Of a stretch of DNA of 64,000 nt, positions 12,801-22,870 are shown piece after piece. Position numbers and translations under genes: made by a program. How positions within the stretch are numbered: the first letter of the stretch is position 1; each line of letters opens with the position of its first letter. The notes beneath the pieces are model-generated. The model worked only from the letters and a program-made list of their open reading frames with translations, did not search any database and was not told where the DNA came from. Source of the stretch: Ciona savignyi (taxonomy: Eukaryota > Chordata > Ascidiacea > Phlebobranchia > Cionidae); contig CH003409.1 of NCBI GenBank assembly GCA_000149265.1, positions 1,012,204 to 1,076,203 of the forward strand, read 5' to 3'.

Positions 12801-13690
12801 TGCAACACAAGCGATGCCACAATCCTTATATCGATTTAAAACCTTATTTTCTCAAACGTTATTACATATTCGCTTTTGTTTTGTTTCAAAATCCTTGCAA
12901 ACTCCTAAATCCTATCCGACCACCCACCAGACTGGAGTACAAGTACCACCGTTTAGTCATGAACTCAAACGGCAAGAATGATGGGGAACTCCCTAACGCG
13001 GATAGTTGTGCTCTGTCTGACAGCGATTCGGACTACGAGGAGCAAAGTGACGAGGTCGTGTTCCAGAAGAAAAAGGCGAGACTGTTCGGAAAGGTAGGAG
13101 AAAAGTCGTGTTTGGGGTTTGTGGGGTAGACATCCAAAACCCATTTTTTTAAACGGGAACATAGAGAACCCCGCAAAAATATTTCCTTTTTTTCTCAAAT
13201 ATAAATTTTTTGGACCCCCACAAAAATATTTTCTTATTTCTTATAAATAATTTTATTAACTCACAAAGATATCTTCCTTATTTCTATAAAAAAATATATC
13301 TATAAGAAATAAGGAAATACTTCTTGTCGGTGTAGAAAAAAAATAGTTAGTTCCTATTGATAATTTTTTTTACACCCTATTTACTTCTCTCTTATACAAC
13401 TTTATTTTCTCAAGCAATTATTTGGCTTAACGTCGTTTTAAACTGTTAATATTATTTTCGCTCAAAATTGCTTAACAACTCTGATCCACTTAAATAGACA
13501 GCACGAAATGCTTAAAACAAATGAACAAAAATTGGATAAAAAAATGGCGAAAATTTTGTGGAGTAGTCTCTTTTACAAATCCTCTAAATATATAAATATA
13601 AACGCCGTCTTTTCTGAACCATCATTTTTTCAGAATAAAGTCACAGATTATGAGAGCGTTACTCTTCAACCAGTGACCACTGGTGTGTGA
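853..13690 (+). CDS. ELAPOR: ELAPOR1/2-like (EIG121/KIAA1324 family) transmembrane protein, 3' part, 16 exons
   Basis: Partial CDS; 770 codons plus stop lie in the window. Exons: 853-961, 1352-1593, 1861-2041, 2576-2703, 3390-3569, 4079-4210, 5563-5662, 5720-5904, 6289-6411, 7762-7900, 8680-8830, 9863-9976, 10914-11040, 12318-12499, 12931-13093, 13634-13690. All junction phases match. Human ELAPOR1 has about 1013 residues, so roughly the first quarter is missing on the left. Order seen: beta-rich segment (SYILYWKTTG), Cys-rich GCC2/GCC3-like repeats (CHKCRSGYF, CNPGFYPP), WEAVGD region, TYTYSITEN and SFTWAFQ, second Cys-rich part, an MRH-like lectin domain (FCGNQ, ECIDNVT, MVCRS), CDGCSFNFLWR, one transmembrane helix and a short cytosolic tail. 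Family members act in the trans-Golgi/endosome/lysosome system, in autophagy and secretory-granule maturation. The donor of exon 7762-7900 is the least certain junction; it was chosen by phase and homology. Confidence 0.93.
3570..4078 (+). other. ELAPOR: Probable GC-AG intron in the ELAPOR-like gene
   Basis: The donor reads AAG|GCAAGT and the acceptor ACACAG|GATGTG. Joining them keeps phase 0 and gives QLYFMK followed by DVRNLG, which runs in register with the vertebrate protein. No GT donor close by preserves the frame. A SINE-A copy lies inside the intron. Confidence 0.85.
3622..3835 (+). mobile_element. SINE-A copy (tRNA-derived, ELAPOR intron)
   Basis: Head with tRNA box-A-like TAGTGGTTTAGTGCG and box-B-like GGTACGAAAATG, then the shared body (CTTGGGCATGACACCTAACGG, GGTAACCCAATGGTG). 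The 3' end is truncated relative to the copy at 22210-22500. Confidence 0.75.
5348..5400. repeat. Hairpin-forming inverted repeat
   Basis: GAGCTGGGCGTAATT is followed about 20 bases later by AATTACGCCAGCTC, a near-perfect inverted repeat, in an ELAPOR intron. A second ACGTAATTCCGTAATT block follows. It may be a small foldback element. Confidence 0.6.
6661..6878. repeat. Minisatellite, dimeric ~70-bp unit
   Basis: About three copies of two alternating ~35-bp halves (AAATTCACCAAAACTAC and AAATTTACAAAAAGTACTA), each followed by AAAATGCATATTRGT, in an ELAPOR intron. Confidence 0.85.
7548..7730. repeat. Tandem repeat of TAGTATTNTTGTGTCRAGT units
   Basis: The motif pair TAGTATTNTTGTGTCRAGT plus AAAAAGTAWTCTGTGTTTTT recurs with a longer period of about 90 bp. 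It ends just before the acceptor of exon 7762. Confidence 0.7.
7908..7978. repeat. 12-bp tandem repeat (TTAATGTGTATG)
   Basis: Five to six near-perfect 12-bp units beginning right after the predicted donor at 7901. It is intronic, so the run of Asn-Val codons in this frame is not read as protein. Confidence 0.8.
8015..8200 (+). mobile_element. Degenerate SINE-A copy
   Basis: Recognisable by TTGGTTAGTGCAGG, a GTGTCATTGGGCAAGGCACTTA core and a CCCAGTGGA segment. It is more diverged than the other copies. Confidence 0.55.
8418..8690 (+). repeat. ~132-bp duplication covering a splice acceptor and exon start
   Basis: Two diverged copies share CCATCTCTG, a GATGCATT(A/G)TATTCCACAGAGAG segment and the first bases of exon 8680-8830 (CCACGTCATGGTGCA against CCACGTTATAGTGCA). 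The upstream copy therefore carries a decoy acceptor at 8546-8547. Confidence 0.75.
9180..9335. repeat. Dispersed repeat C, copy 1
   Basis: The segment from GGCATGACAAAAATTT to GATAGCCGTAATATTTGC is the reverse complement, with substitutions, of 20105-20245. It is an unclassified interspersed repeat in an ELAPOR intron. Confidence 0.7.
9530..9862 (+). repeat. C-rich minisatellite abutting an exon acceptor
   Basis: Units of about 40-45 bp built from CTAGATTACCCCC and ATACTCATACTAA(A)CAG. The array runs up to the acceptor of exon 9863. An earlier unit at about 9642-9660 carries the same CCCCATGTTCCCCACAG acceptor sequence. Confidence 0.85.
10008..10200 (-). mobile_element. SINE-A copy
   Basis: Reverse-oriented SINE-A body and tail: GTTTATCCCCCTGAATGGG, CACACGGGCAATCGTCAG, CCGTCGGGTTACCGGAG, CCCATTAATCCGCTGGG. 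In an ELAPOR intron. Confidence 0.8.
11780..12290. repeat. Three tandem ~170-bp units
   Basis: Each unit contains CATTAAATTAAAGATA or similar, AGAAGGGAGTAATT, ACGGTTATTTGTATTTTATT and AAGATCTTTTCCATTTTTT. They fill the ELAPOR intron before exon 12318. Confidence 0.8.
12318..13690 (+). other. ELAPOR: ELAPOR-like transmembrane helix and cytosolic tail exons
   Basis: Exon 12318-12499 encodes the last luminal Cys, a hydrophobic helix (IGVIGGVALLFMMCTAVCCL) and a basic stop-transfer WKKSKK. Exon 12931-13093 encodes the tail (LEYKYHRLVMN, then ADSCALSDSDSD, acidic), matching the vertebrate tail in order. The final exon encodes YESVTLQPVTTGV and the stop. The tail has YKYH and DYESV tyrosine motifs that could serve in endosomal sorting; that is inference. 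Confidence 0.88.
12518..12690 (-). mobile_element. SINE-A copy
   Basis: Reverse-oriented copy beginning about 20 bases after the donor at 12500: GTGAATGGGAAAACCAAGGG, GGGCAATCATCAGATCACC, TTGTCGGGTTACCGGAG. Confidence 0.78.
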
Positions 13691-15855
13691 TCTCTATTGT
13701 GTGAAATTTACGGTCTCGAAATGATGTTCAAACCTGACTAACAAAGTTCTTACATTTATTCAAATATGTACGTATATAGGCTGCCGACAATTTTATAGCT
13801 AATTGAACTCTATGCCCTTTGCCAAAATGTTAAGAAACGACCACTTTTCAGTATAATTCCCACTGCGTTTTTGCGAATTCCAACCATTTAATTTCATATC
13901 GTTCCTGTCTTCTGTACTGTGCAAGGACACTTGCCTCTCTATATAGCAGTTTTCCTATGTACTGTTTACACCTGTTACGTCTTCAGAACTTTCGAAACAT
14001 GTCTTCAATTTCTCCAATTGGTCCTTTTCTTCTATATACTATTTTCCTGTACGAAAATAAGCAGGACTCATGTAGAATTTAAGCATAAATTAAGGATTGC
14101 TTTCTAAACCTTCTGTAATGCAAAAATAGGAAATTTCCAATCACTGAAATAGTGTAAAATCATATCAACATTTTACGGTGTGTTTTGTTTTACCCTATAA
14201 TGTAGAAGGGTCGTTTTTGTCCTCTGTATGTCTTCTAACCGCTGTCTTCAATGTTATTTTCCCGTATCTTCCACTAGTACAACTACAACTACGGGTGCAA
14301 TAAGCAAAGGTGCTTTATTTTTAGTTTCCCCCACAACCCCCCAATGCAGTTACTGGTAGTTTTGCACGTCGTTTTCTAATCCGAATACCTTAATCTCGAG
14401 ATTACTTTTTCGCTCCGAATATTAGCCTAACCCAGTTTCCACTAGCCGTAGATTATTCCACTGATTATTTTTTAACAAGTTGTTATACACATCCGATGCA
14501 ATCTATTTTAACACACCCCGTTTGTTTGCACAGTCATTTTTATATAAAACATCCCAAGCAGTAATGTACAATCGTATACCCTCTTCCAGTTGCTTAAATA
14601 TACGCGCATGTTACTGTAAGCCATTTTAGACCAAGTAGTAACACTAACGCTAATAGCGAACTACCAAAAAAACTCCAAACTGTTACTGCTATCACCGCTA
14701 TTCTTTACATAAACCCCCCTTTTAACTGATTTCTTAACAAAAACCCCTTTTTGATGCAGACTCGAAACCTTTCTCGCAGTTTTTTATTGTAACGTTTTAC
14801 TAACACAAAAAAACGTCGCTATTTTTCTCATGTTATGTTATCCTTGCTAACCCAACACTTCAATAATAATCGCTGTTGCACTAGATACCATACATTCCGA
14901 ATCATCGACTTATTTTCTTCAATCAAAGCGTTCCATACGAAATTACTTGTTATAATTTAATTGTGTTGCATTTTAGCGTGGCAATTTTGTTCTGTGTGCA
15001 GTAGAACTTTGGTGTTTTATAAAGAAGCAACATACGTACGTATCTGCGTGTTGATTGGTTTGGCTGTGTGTTGCAGATTGGTAGGCGAAAGGATAGGACA
15101 GGATATTCATGTTTATCTCCGTGAATGGGAAAACCAAGGGGTTTAACACACTGCCAATCGTCAGATCACCTCGCGCCCACTATTACACTGTAATGTGTAT
15201 GATTTACTTTAGTAAAACCCATTAATCCGCTGGGTATTTACTACAATTTTCGCTGGCTATACGAGTTCACATTAAATGTTAATTTGACCGTTTGGTTAGC
15301 TAGATTAGGCGTACAACTTACCTTTTAAAAACAAGACGAACCATCACGGGTTAAAAATACTTGAATAAGAATGTATTTTTCACAAGCTCTCAAAAAACAC
15401 AATTTTATTGGGTTGGACCAATTTTCCCCGAACACAAAGAATTGTGGATAGACTGGCAGATGAATTTGATGTTCAAGTTACAGAAAGTTTATGCTCTGGG
15501 AACATAACCTGTGCACCATGAGAAATGTATTTTTGTTTCAAAAGCGATAAAACACTCACAAGAAAAGAATGTACAGTTTATCAAAAAGAGAAGCGTTCAC
15601 TTTGAGGTCAAGATCAGATCTGTACAATAAAACAAACATAGTATCCGCTTGGCAAAAGAAATGAATTTCAATGTTTTTGTGGCACTCAAAGGTATAGTGG
15701 ACGTCGCCCTAACCCAAGGGATCAATATAATACAGTAAAATAATTTACAAATGTTGAAACAGCTTTAGCAACTGAACCGTGAGTACGGGTTTGTGACAAG
15801 AAATCTCACATTCATCCTTTTAAACAGTTTGTAAATAAAGGAGAGCGTGTCCTGT
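13691..15855. other. Convergent intergenic region (ELAPOR 3' end / Ras-like GTPase 3' end)
   Basis: No exon recognised. ELAPOR and the minus-strand GTPase face each other here, so both 3' UTRs probably lie inside. I see no strong AATAAA soon after the ELAPOR stop. A minus-strand AATAAA candidate lies near 15403. One SINE-A copy sits at 15105-15240. Confidence 0.6.
15105..15240 (-). mobile_element. SINE-A copy, partial
   Basis: Tail and body only: ATATTCATGTTTATCTCCGTG, CCAATCGTCAGATCACC, CCCATTAATCCGCTGGG. Confidence 0.75.
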
Positions 15856-17836
15856 CTACGGCTTATATCGCTTTGGATATTTATTCATCATCACCATTTT
15901 AATAGTTTCGTGCATAATTGCTGTCACGTTCCAATCAAATTTCACAGAGCATTCAAAGTGTTGGGATTTCCACGTCTTCTTCGCCATGAGCGAAATTTCA
16001 CGCTCGTCCACTTCTCTGTTGCGCAGCACAATTCCGTCACGAGATGACGCTGATGGGCGGTAGTTACACAAAGGCGACAGGCCGGGGGTGCAGAGATCCC
16101 GTTTGTTACCCACAACCAAAAACACGGGCGGGTGTTTTTTTGTGGTCAGTTTAGGGTTGCTTGACACATCTGGTCTGAGAGGCGTGACTGGTACCAATGG
16201 TGTAAAAAATGACGACGCGATCACCTTCCTGACTCTGTTAGTCTCCGGATTTCTTTCTTCCATGCTGGCACTTCTGTTCTTCCAGAATTTGATCTTCGGT
16301 GGTCGTCGGCAATCGACGCTACGTCGTCCTTGGCTGAAACTCGATTGTTGGCTCTCAAGGATCGGAAACAAACTGTTCTTCGTCCGGGTGAGTGATGTTT
16401 TCTTGCTTGCCTCCGTTTCGCTACATGATTGACTCTCCATGCTTAAAGCACTCGACTGGATAAGATATTCATGTTTACCCCCGTGAATGAAAAAAACAAG
16501 TGGGTTAACATACAGGCAATCGTCAGATCACCTCGCGCCAATCGTCGGGTAACTGGAGCTATTGCAGTGTGCAGTGTGTTGTGTATGATTCAAACATTCC
16601 TTTGTTTAAGTAGAACCCATTGATCCACTGGGTTTAGGCAATGTCCGTAAAGTGACTTACCCAAGGACACCGACTAGCTAGCGCCCAGTTTCGTACCTGC
16701 AACCCTTCAGCTGACAGGCGACGCACTAAACCAACATACTAAACTATTAGACTAAATGAAAATGGAGAAATAAGCATTTGTAATGGAGAACGGTTGTGCT
16801 GCTGACTGAATAGCGCAACCGATTTATAAACAACATACCAGTTAAAATAGACCTATAAAGCTCCGTGACGGGTTTGAATTTTGGCCTGGTTAGAAAGAAC
16901 GCAAACTACCAAACGTGGTAAAGAAGCTTAATTAATATACCCAAAGCGATTTTCAATCGCAATTTATGTATAATTTATATGTGGCTAACTAATTCATTGT
17001 ATGTGTGTGTCTTTTTGTTCTAACTAAATATTCTATAGTTGTACTGTAAGCACAATATCCTGCGTTGTAAAATAAATGTGCTCAACAAATTTAAACGCTC
17101 ATGTATGAATTAATGGAATATTAATATTTTATCCTTATGGATGGCTAATACAGGTATAGTTTACACGGGCAAACGTTAGGCTACCTTGTGCGCACCGTCA
17201 GGTTACCGAAGCTAATCTCGTAATCAAAACGTTCCTTTATTTTTAATAGAATCCATTAATCCTCGTGGTTTAGGTTATTTCCACTGTAAGCTCAAAGGAG
17301 AATACAACATTGCCGGACGTGATTGAACAACCCAGCTGTCACCGGTGATAAGCTGGTCAAAAATAAGTAATTACCTCCACAATTCCTCTTCGCATTGCGA
17401 CCAGATGCTCCAGCGTCCTGTAATTAGTTACGTCATAAAAGAGAATGTAAGCATCCACAGAGCGAACTCCAATCGCTCCCCTCGTTTCCCATTCTTCGAG
17501 AGAGTTCATAGGAAACTTCTCGAATTCCTTGAAATCCATCAACGAAAGGTCAATAAGCTCTTCTACCCCATTGCTTTTGCCTCCCTTTGGCTTGAACAGT
17601 ACCGAACAGGTCGTTACGTCACATCTTTCCGCGTGAGGGGGTGAGTCTGGGTTTGAGCGCCGGGCTCTCTCCACTATTTCTTCGTGTGTCTTCCTTCGCA
17701 GACTGGGCGACATCATTTCACAGTAATCTCTGTGTATATCTTCCTGGGTGAACTGGTTGCTCTTAAAGCGTCGAATAAACGCCGATTTGCCCGTACCAGA
17801 AGCGCCCACCATTGCGATTTTAATACGCGGCACCAT
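15856..17836 (-). CDS. Ras-superfamily small GTPase, RASL10-like, two exons
   Basis: Exon 1 is 17836-17375, ending in GAG|GTAATT (phase 0). Exon 2 is 16455-15856, starting after TATCCAG. Together they give 353 codons plus stop. The start is the ATG at 17836 (MVPRIKIAMVG), which puts the P-loop GASGTGKSA close to the N terminus as in Ras proteins. Other G-box matches: YILFYDVTNYRTLE, FLVVGNKRDL (G4) and FECSVKF (G5, Val replacing the usual Ala of SAK). The FECSVKFDWNV stretch resembles the ECSAKYNWHV region of RASL10A/B, so I favour that subfamily. At 353 residues it is much longer than RASL10 (about 200). A Ser/Arg-rich stretch of roughly 100 residues at the start of exon 2 interrupts the fold before G4. 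The C terminus (YPKRYKP) has no CAAX box. The exon 2 acceptor is the weakest part of the model. Confidence 0.72.
16459..16740 (-). mobile_element. SINE-A copy, nearly full length, in GTPase intron
   Basis: Full body from the tRNA-like head (minus strand, near 16690-16740, TTGCAGGTACGAAAC) to the ATAAACATGAATATC tail. Its 3' end lies only a few bases from the predicted exon 2 acceptor and it has the same orientation as the gene. Confidence 0.82.
17150..17290 (-). mobile_element. Degenerate SINE-A copy in GTPase intron
   Basis: Recognisable by CACGGGCAAACGTTAGG, CACCGTCAGGTTACCG and CCATTAATCCTCGTGG, with many substitutions. Confidence 0.6.
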
Positions 17837-20104
17837 TTTTCGTGCTTTTAACAACACCCTCTCGGTATATAGCTAAAAATAGTAATTATTAAAATTTCAC
17901 GACAATAAATGAATCAAACAGTTTGTCAGTAACGGCTGTCTACTACCTACTTTAATTGCAATGGTTTTGTTCAATTTTAATTCCCCTTATTTTACAATGT
18001 TATATTGAAATAAAATTGCATACCGACGGTGTTTCGATAAAACAGACATATTTTATTTTACAGACCATGGTATACAGTGTACTGGCCTATTGTCTATTCT
18101 CACAAATTTTTCTATCGTTTGCAACTTTAAATGACTTGACTCTAAAGCACTGTGCCTTCATGTCTGTTCTTGAGACTTCAAAAATTTTCCGATCACTTTT
18201 TCAAGCGGCTGGTTTAGTTGGTTAACAAGTCCTCGATCTTATTAACGTCCTCTAAAACGCAATTAATTTAGAAAAGCTGTGAATCTGTCTCGTCTAATAC
18301 ATTGTGGTGACTGGTCGATCGAACTCTAAAAGCCCAGCAAACAGTGCCATTTCAAATTGCTCTGCGCTGTATACGACCATGTAGGACTAATATACAATCG
18401 ATTGAATAAAGGCGACTGCCCGGGTTCTGAGCGTGGGCTTTTCGCAATCAACAGCGTTCAGCTAGGCAGGTGCCGCTAAGACTGATTAGCTTTCACATAC
18501 TGGTTATATTTGCCGCACACGTATATTCGTTTAAACTAATGAATGTGGGTTCTACTTTTAGGTCAATTTGCATCCAACATGAAAAGGAATAAACATCGTT
18601 ATTTAAATGACCGACACAGAGCAAAGAAAATTCAATCTCAGCTTTATTGTATTGACCCCTTCCGGTCGAGGTCGTTCCGCAACTTGAAGAATAAAATTCC
18701 GGTGTGTACCTTTGTCTCAAAATAAATTATTACTAATAAAACCTGCTTGAAATGGCCTATAAAACGGGTCTATAAGTATTGATGTTTGTAAGGCTCTAAG
18801 TCAGACTGACACCTTGTTCACTTGCCAATCAATCAGTGCAATTATCCTCACCGTGTTGTAGAACTCCACTAAATTAAAGCACCAACTTAATCTTAAAATA
18901 CTGATATTTTTATGGGTATTTTAACGACAGTTATTTAAAGGATAGTTCGTTTTACCTTGTTTTATCTCAATTCTGTGCCACGCTGTGTTTTATTTGTTTT
19001 GTTACCGGGGTAAAAAATACAACTCAAACTAACATATCTGAATTGACCTTGTTGTCTCAGTTTTATGGCATTGCCTTATTTGTTTTAAATGCCGAATTAG
19101 AAGCGCTATCCGATAACGTACTTTATTCCCGGCTAAGTTTCGAATTCGCAACAGACGCCACAGAAATCGTTTTTTTTTATAATTCTGTACATGAAACGGT
19201 GTCAAAATATGTGAAGAGAATTCCTACTTAAAACGGTGCCGAACTGTGTAAAAATTTCCACGGGGCTAAGGCGCCAAGATAAATACTTTCAACAACTGCA
19301 TTCTTTACAAGAGGATTTACTGACGCCAGAGATGCATTCTTCTGAGCCCACTTGCGTCGGATCAATATATAAAACCAATAAATGTCACTTTTGCTGATTG
19401 ACTCCGTTCATTTTACATATTACGAAGACTTTAGGAAGTGTGTGTGTGTGCCAGATGGGAGGCGGAACCACGGCGTTGAATGAGTGTCCACTTTATTCTA
19501 TTCGGAAGTCGGCGATAATGAACCTGCAGTTGTTGGCAAACGGGCATTTAACGCTCGAAAATATTATACTATTTTGCTGGCAGGCCAACTATAATTCAAA
19601 ATGAGATTTGAGACAATAAAAAGCATATGTTTTCTAAAAGACTTTTGTAAAAAAAACGATATTTGTATAACGTTTATAACAGAAACCACTAATTTGAGTT
19701 CGACAATACCCAAGAAAGCGCTCTCTATATGTCGGACTTATTTACATCACAAGATTTCTCTACCAAACACGAATCAATAATCAGCTGCTTTGCAATTACC
19801 CACGTGTAATAATAAATGAAATAATATTTCCATCTTGAAACGTATGGATTAGTAGGCTACTTCATTTCGGTGATATTATATGACTTATATTTTTAATTTA
19901 TTTTCAAATGACCTGGAATAAAATGTATTATTCCGAATGGTACTTTTATTTTATGTTAATTGTGTTTGAAAATGTATTTTCTTAACATTATATTGAGTTT
20001 TTTTTTAGTTGGATGTGTATAGTTAAGAACTATGCTATGAGTGCCGCGGGAAAATTATACACTTTTTAACACAGTTTTTACCGATTAAAAACGGATTTTA
20101 GTTG

Positions 20105-20245
20105 TAGCAAATGAGAATATTACGACCATCAGACATTTTGCTAATATAATATCAAATAGCTTGTCAGAAGACTTTCTATTGTATATTTATAATGATTGAT
20201 ATTTTTGTTACGTAACATTCGTAAATTTTCGTCATGCCCGAAAGA
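20105..20245. repeat. Dispersed repeat C, copy 2
   Basis: Reverse-complement relative of 9180-9335: AATATTACGACCATCAGACA, GTCAGAAGACTTTCTATTG, TTCGTCATGCCCG. Confidence 0.7.
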
Positions 20246-20694
20246 ACTTAACAAGAACTTTTAGAGTTGCTCTTTCAAATATTAACCCAAACACTCAGCA
20301 AATGTGTTTGTTAAAACAATCGCAAATATCGCATTACATAAATGATACTGTGTATATCTTTATTCTTACATTTTTGACTGCAATGTGCCGTCAAACTACG
20401 TACTTTTAAATGTACCGTACTTTTAAGACTGAATGAAAAATCAAAACGCAGTCTGATGACCTGTTGTGATATATCCAACAGCACAACAGTATGTAACAAA
20501 AACAAACAAAATGATATGTAACTTGGGGAATTCCCGCTTTCGATACTTAAGCAGTATCCATTGATATTTGGAAGGGGGCCACGCTTAAAAGGTTAAGTTT
20601 TCGAAACTTCATGCTTATGGGTTCCCTAAAATCGTACTGGCTCTCACATTCCTGCTTAAAGTTTTTCACTGCCCATGTCCTTCGTTTTCCGAAA

Positions 20695-20752
20695 CTTCAA
20701 ATTACCCACCTGAAATCCTCAAATTACCCACTTGTGGGTAATTACCCACTGG
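20695..20752. repeat. AATTACCCAC tandem motif with palindrome
   Basis: AATTACCCAC occurs three times. The last two form the perfect palindrome GTGGGTAATTACCCAC. Confidence 0.7.
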
Positions 20753-21008
20753 TTAAGAACCTCTGCTCTAGATTCTAGAACATCGGATTTGTTAGGCTTT
20801 CAAGGATATATGATTATCGGGTGGTAAAGATTGATTCGTAAAATAATGTGAAACAAATAAATAACACAAGTTAGTTTTTGTAATTTAGTGGTGTAATTGT
20901 AAGTGTGCTATATACTGAAACACACTAAATAATCATATATAGTATAAACACCCATCAGTGCATTATCATGAGCAAACGGGTGCTTGCGCAAACGACTTTC
21001 ACTGTTAT

Positions 21009-21030
21009 ATATAACACTATAGTGTTATAT
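21009..21030. repeat. 22-bp perfect palindrome
   Basis: A self-complementary sequence centred on CACTATAGTG with ATATAA/TTATAT arms. Function unknown. Confidence 0.85.
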
Positions 21031-21349
21031 CCACAATCGCGAGTATAGAATATTAAAAAATACTGTTACGCGGTAATTTTAATTACGCTTGCACCTTATT
21101 TTAGAACAAAATCAAAGACTTTCTATTGCAGGATGATCTTGTAGCGCACCACGCTGCATGTTATTATAGAATACGATAATCATGTTTTCCCCTCACGTAG
21201 GAAAACGCAGAAGGCATTATAGGAGGCGTTCAACCAACTATTCGCTTTTTCTCTCCAATGCAAACTGACCTTACAAAAACGGCTGTCACTTACAATTCTG
21301 CTACAGGAACCTAAACCAAAACCCGTTTTATGCTGGCCTCCGTCGTATA

Positions 21350-21640
21350 TCGGAAACAAAACGGCTAGGGTATGCACAATCAACAGCTTTATTTCTAAAA
21401 GCTAGCTTTGTTCCAATATTACAAAACTTGACAGCTAAACGAGAACACCGGCACGCAGCCTAGCACATGCTGCTCCCAACCAAACATACATTGTGGAATT
21501 ACCACCATTGTTACTCAGCAAAACACGAATTTAAATACCACGACTGAGACACTACCACTCATCAGTTCCGTTTGGGCATAGAGGTCTATTAAATGGTTAT
21601 ACGCCATCTATAGGGCAATCCAGAGTATGTATTTGCCCAT
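21350..21640. repeat. Dispersed repeat D, copy 1
   Basis: Shares in the same order with 30765-31025: TGCACAATCAAC, TTTATTT, GCCTAGC, an AATTACCACCATTGTTACT-like block, AATACCA and CATAGAG. Unclassified interspersed element. Confidence 0.65.
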
Positions 21641-21690
21641 AGTCGGATTGCAGGAGATATTTCAGTATGTTGCCTTTTGCAACGATGACA
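21612..21690 (-). mobile_element. SINE-A fragment
   Basis: Decayed match to the SINE-A middle: GGGCAATCCAGAG, CCATAGTCGGATTGCAGGAG, TTCAGTATGTTG. Confidence 0.45.
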
Positions 21691-22209
21691 TTTTTTCCAA
21701 AATCCGATAAAAATTTAACAGCCCGAAAGCACAGCAAAGTGATGTTTTAACTCGTCGACAAGTTATGGAAAAAACGCAGCCTCTAGAAGGTTTAAGCATC
21801 TAGGCAACTTCTGCTTATTATGGCTCAGAAGTAGCAGCCGACCAGCAAGCGATCGGGTTTGCAACGTTTTGTATTCAGGTTAACTAAGAACACAGCAGAG
21901 TCGGCATTTGCTGGTTTCAATCATATTTCGACTGACGTCAAGACACCGAATCTACAAGTGTTGCCAAAATTGAGTAATCAGGGGAATTACATGGTTCTAC
22001 ATTGCTCTTGCCTATTACCCGAGTTTCACGTGCAGTGTGATTCCTGCTAGTTATAAAGAACTCAGTTTGTGTTCTATAGGGAGCAAAAGGGAAAAAATAT
22101 ATGGATTGGAGACAGTTCTTGAATTTACTTATGTTTTTTACTTGATGCATTAATTTTTAGCCACTTAATGGACCATCTAATTAACATAATTATGTAATAC
22201 TGTGCATTT

Positions 22210-22500
22210 CACCCGGTTTAGTCTATAGTGGTTTTTAGTGCGACGACTTTCAGCCGATAGGTTGCAGGTTCGAAACTACTGGTCGCTAGCTCTTCGGTTG
22301 TGTCCTTGGGCAAGGCACTTAAAGTGGCCTGAATACAGTGGATTATTGGGTTCTACCAAATTGAAGAAACGTCTTAACTATACAACACACTGCAATAGGT
22401 CCGGTAACCCGACGGTGGGCTCGAGGTGATCTGACGATTGCCCGTGTGTTAACCCCCTTGGTTTTCCCATTCACGGGGATAAACACGAATATCCTATCCT
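22210..22500 (+). mobile_element. SINE-A, full-length reference copy
   Basis: Best full copy, about 290 bp. Head with box-A-like TAGTGGTTTTTAGTGCG and box-B-like GGTTCGAAACT, then TGTGTCCTTGGGCAAGGCAC, GGATTATTGGGTTCTACC, GGTAACCCGACGGTGGG, ATCTGACGATTGCCCGTG, TTCCCATTCACGGGGATAAA and ending AATATCCTATCC. No long internal ORF, so non-autonomous. The head suggests origin from a tRNA and RNA polymerase III transcription. Confidence 0.82.
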
Positions 22501-22552
22501 CCTATACCATTCCACAGAAAGCTTTTTTAAATATCGATCGCATTCGGGTGTT

Positions 22553-22870
22553 TTTATCGGTCCAACTTTCGAACCAGCAATGGGCTTGTCACTAAGACCA
22601 TTTGTTATATCAAATTATGTATATATGAATCAGTCGCGCTAAACATTCAGCCGCAAGACGATACACGCATTTAGGTGTTTTTTTCGGAACCCAATGAGAT
22701 CGTCCCCAAGACCGTTATATTGTATTTGATTATTTGATTTAAAAATTTAAATACATAAAGTTATTTTTAATAATGATGGGCTCGTCACCAGGACCGTTTG
22801 TTTGTATAAGAGTCTGTATATGTATCGATCGCGTTAACCATTCGGCCACACGACCGTACACGTATTTAGG
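22553..22870 (-). mobile_element. SINE-B cluster (two to three copies)
   Basis: Reverse-oriented copies with TTCGAACCAGCAATGGGCTTG, GTCACCAGGACCGTTTG, ATCGCGTTAACCATTCGG and CCACACGACCGT. Read on the minus strand, GGCCGAATGGTTAACGCG is a box-A-like Ser/Leu tRNA sequence and GGTTCGAA is box B. Confidence 0.75.

Noticed and set aside
12722-12930. 5' extension of the ORF that contains ELAPOR exon 12931
   Set aside because: Lies before a clear acceptor (CACCCACCAG). The upstream part has no homology and the exon joins 12499 in phase.
16088-16432. 114-codon plus-strand ORF
   Set aside because: Antisense of GTPase exon 2. The minus frame has VVGNKRDL and FECSVKF.
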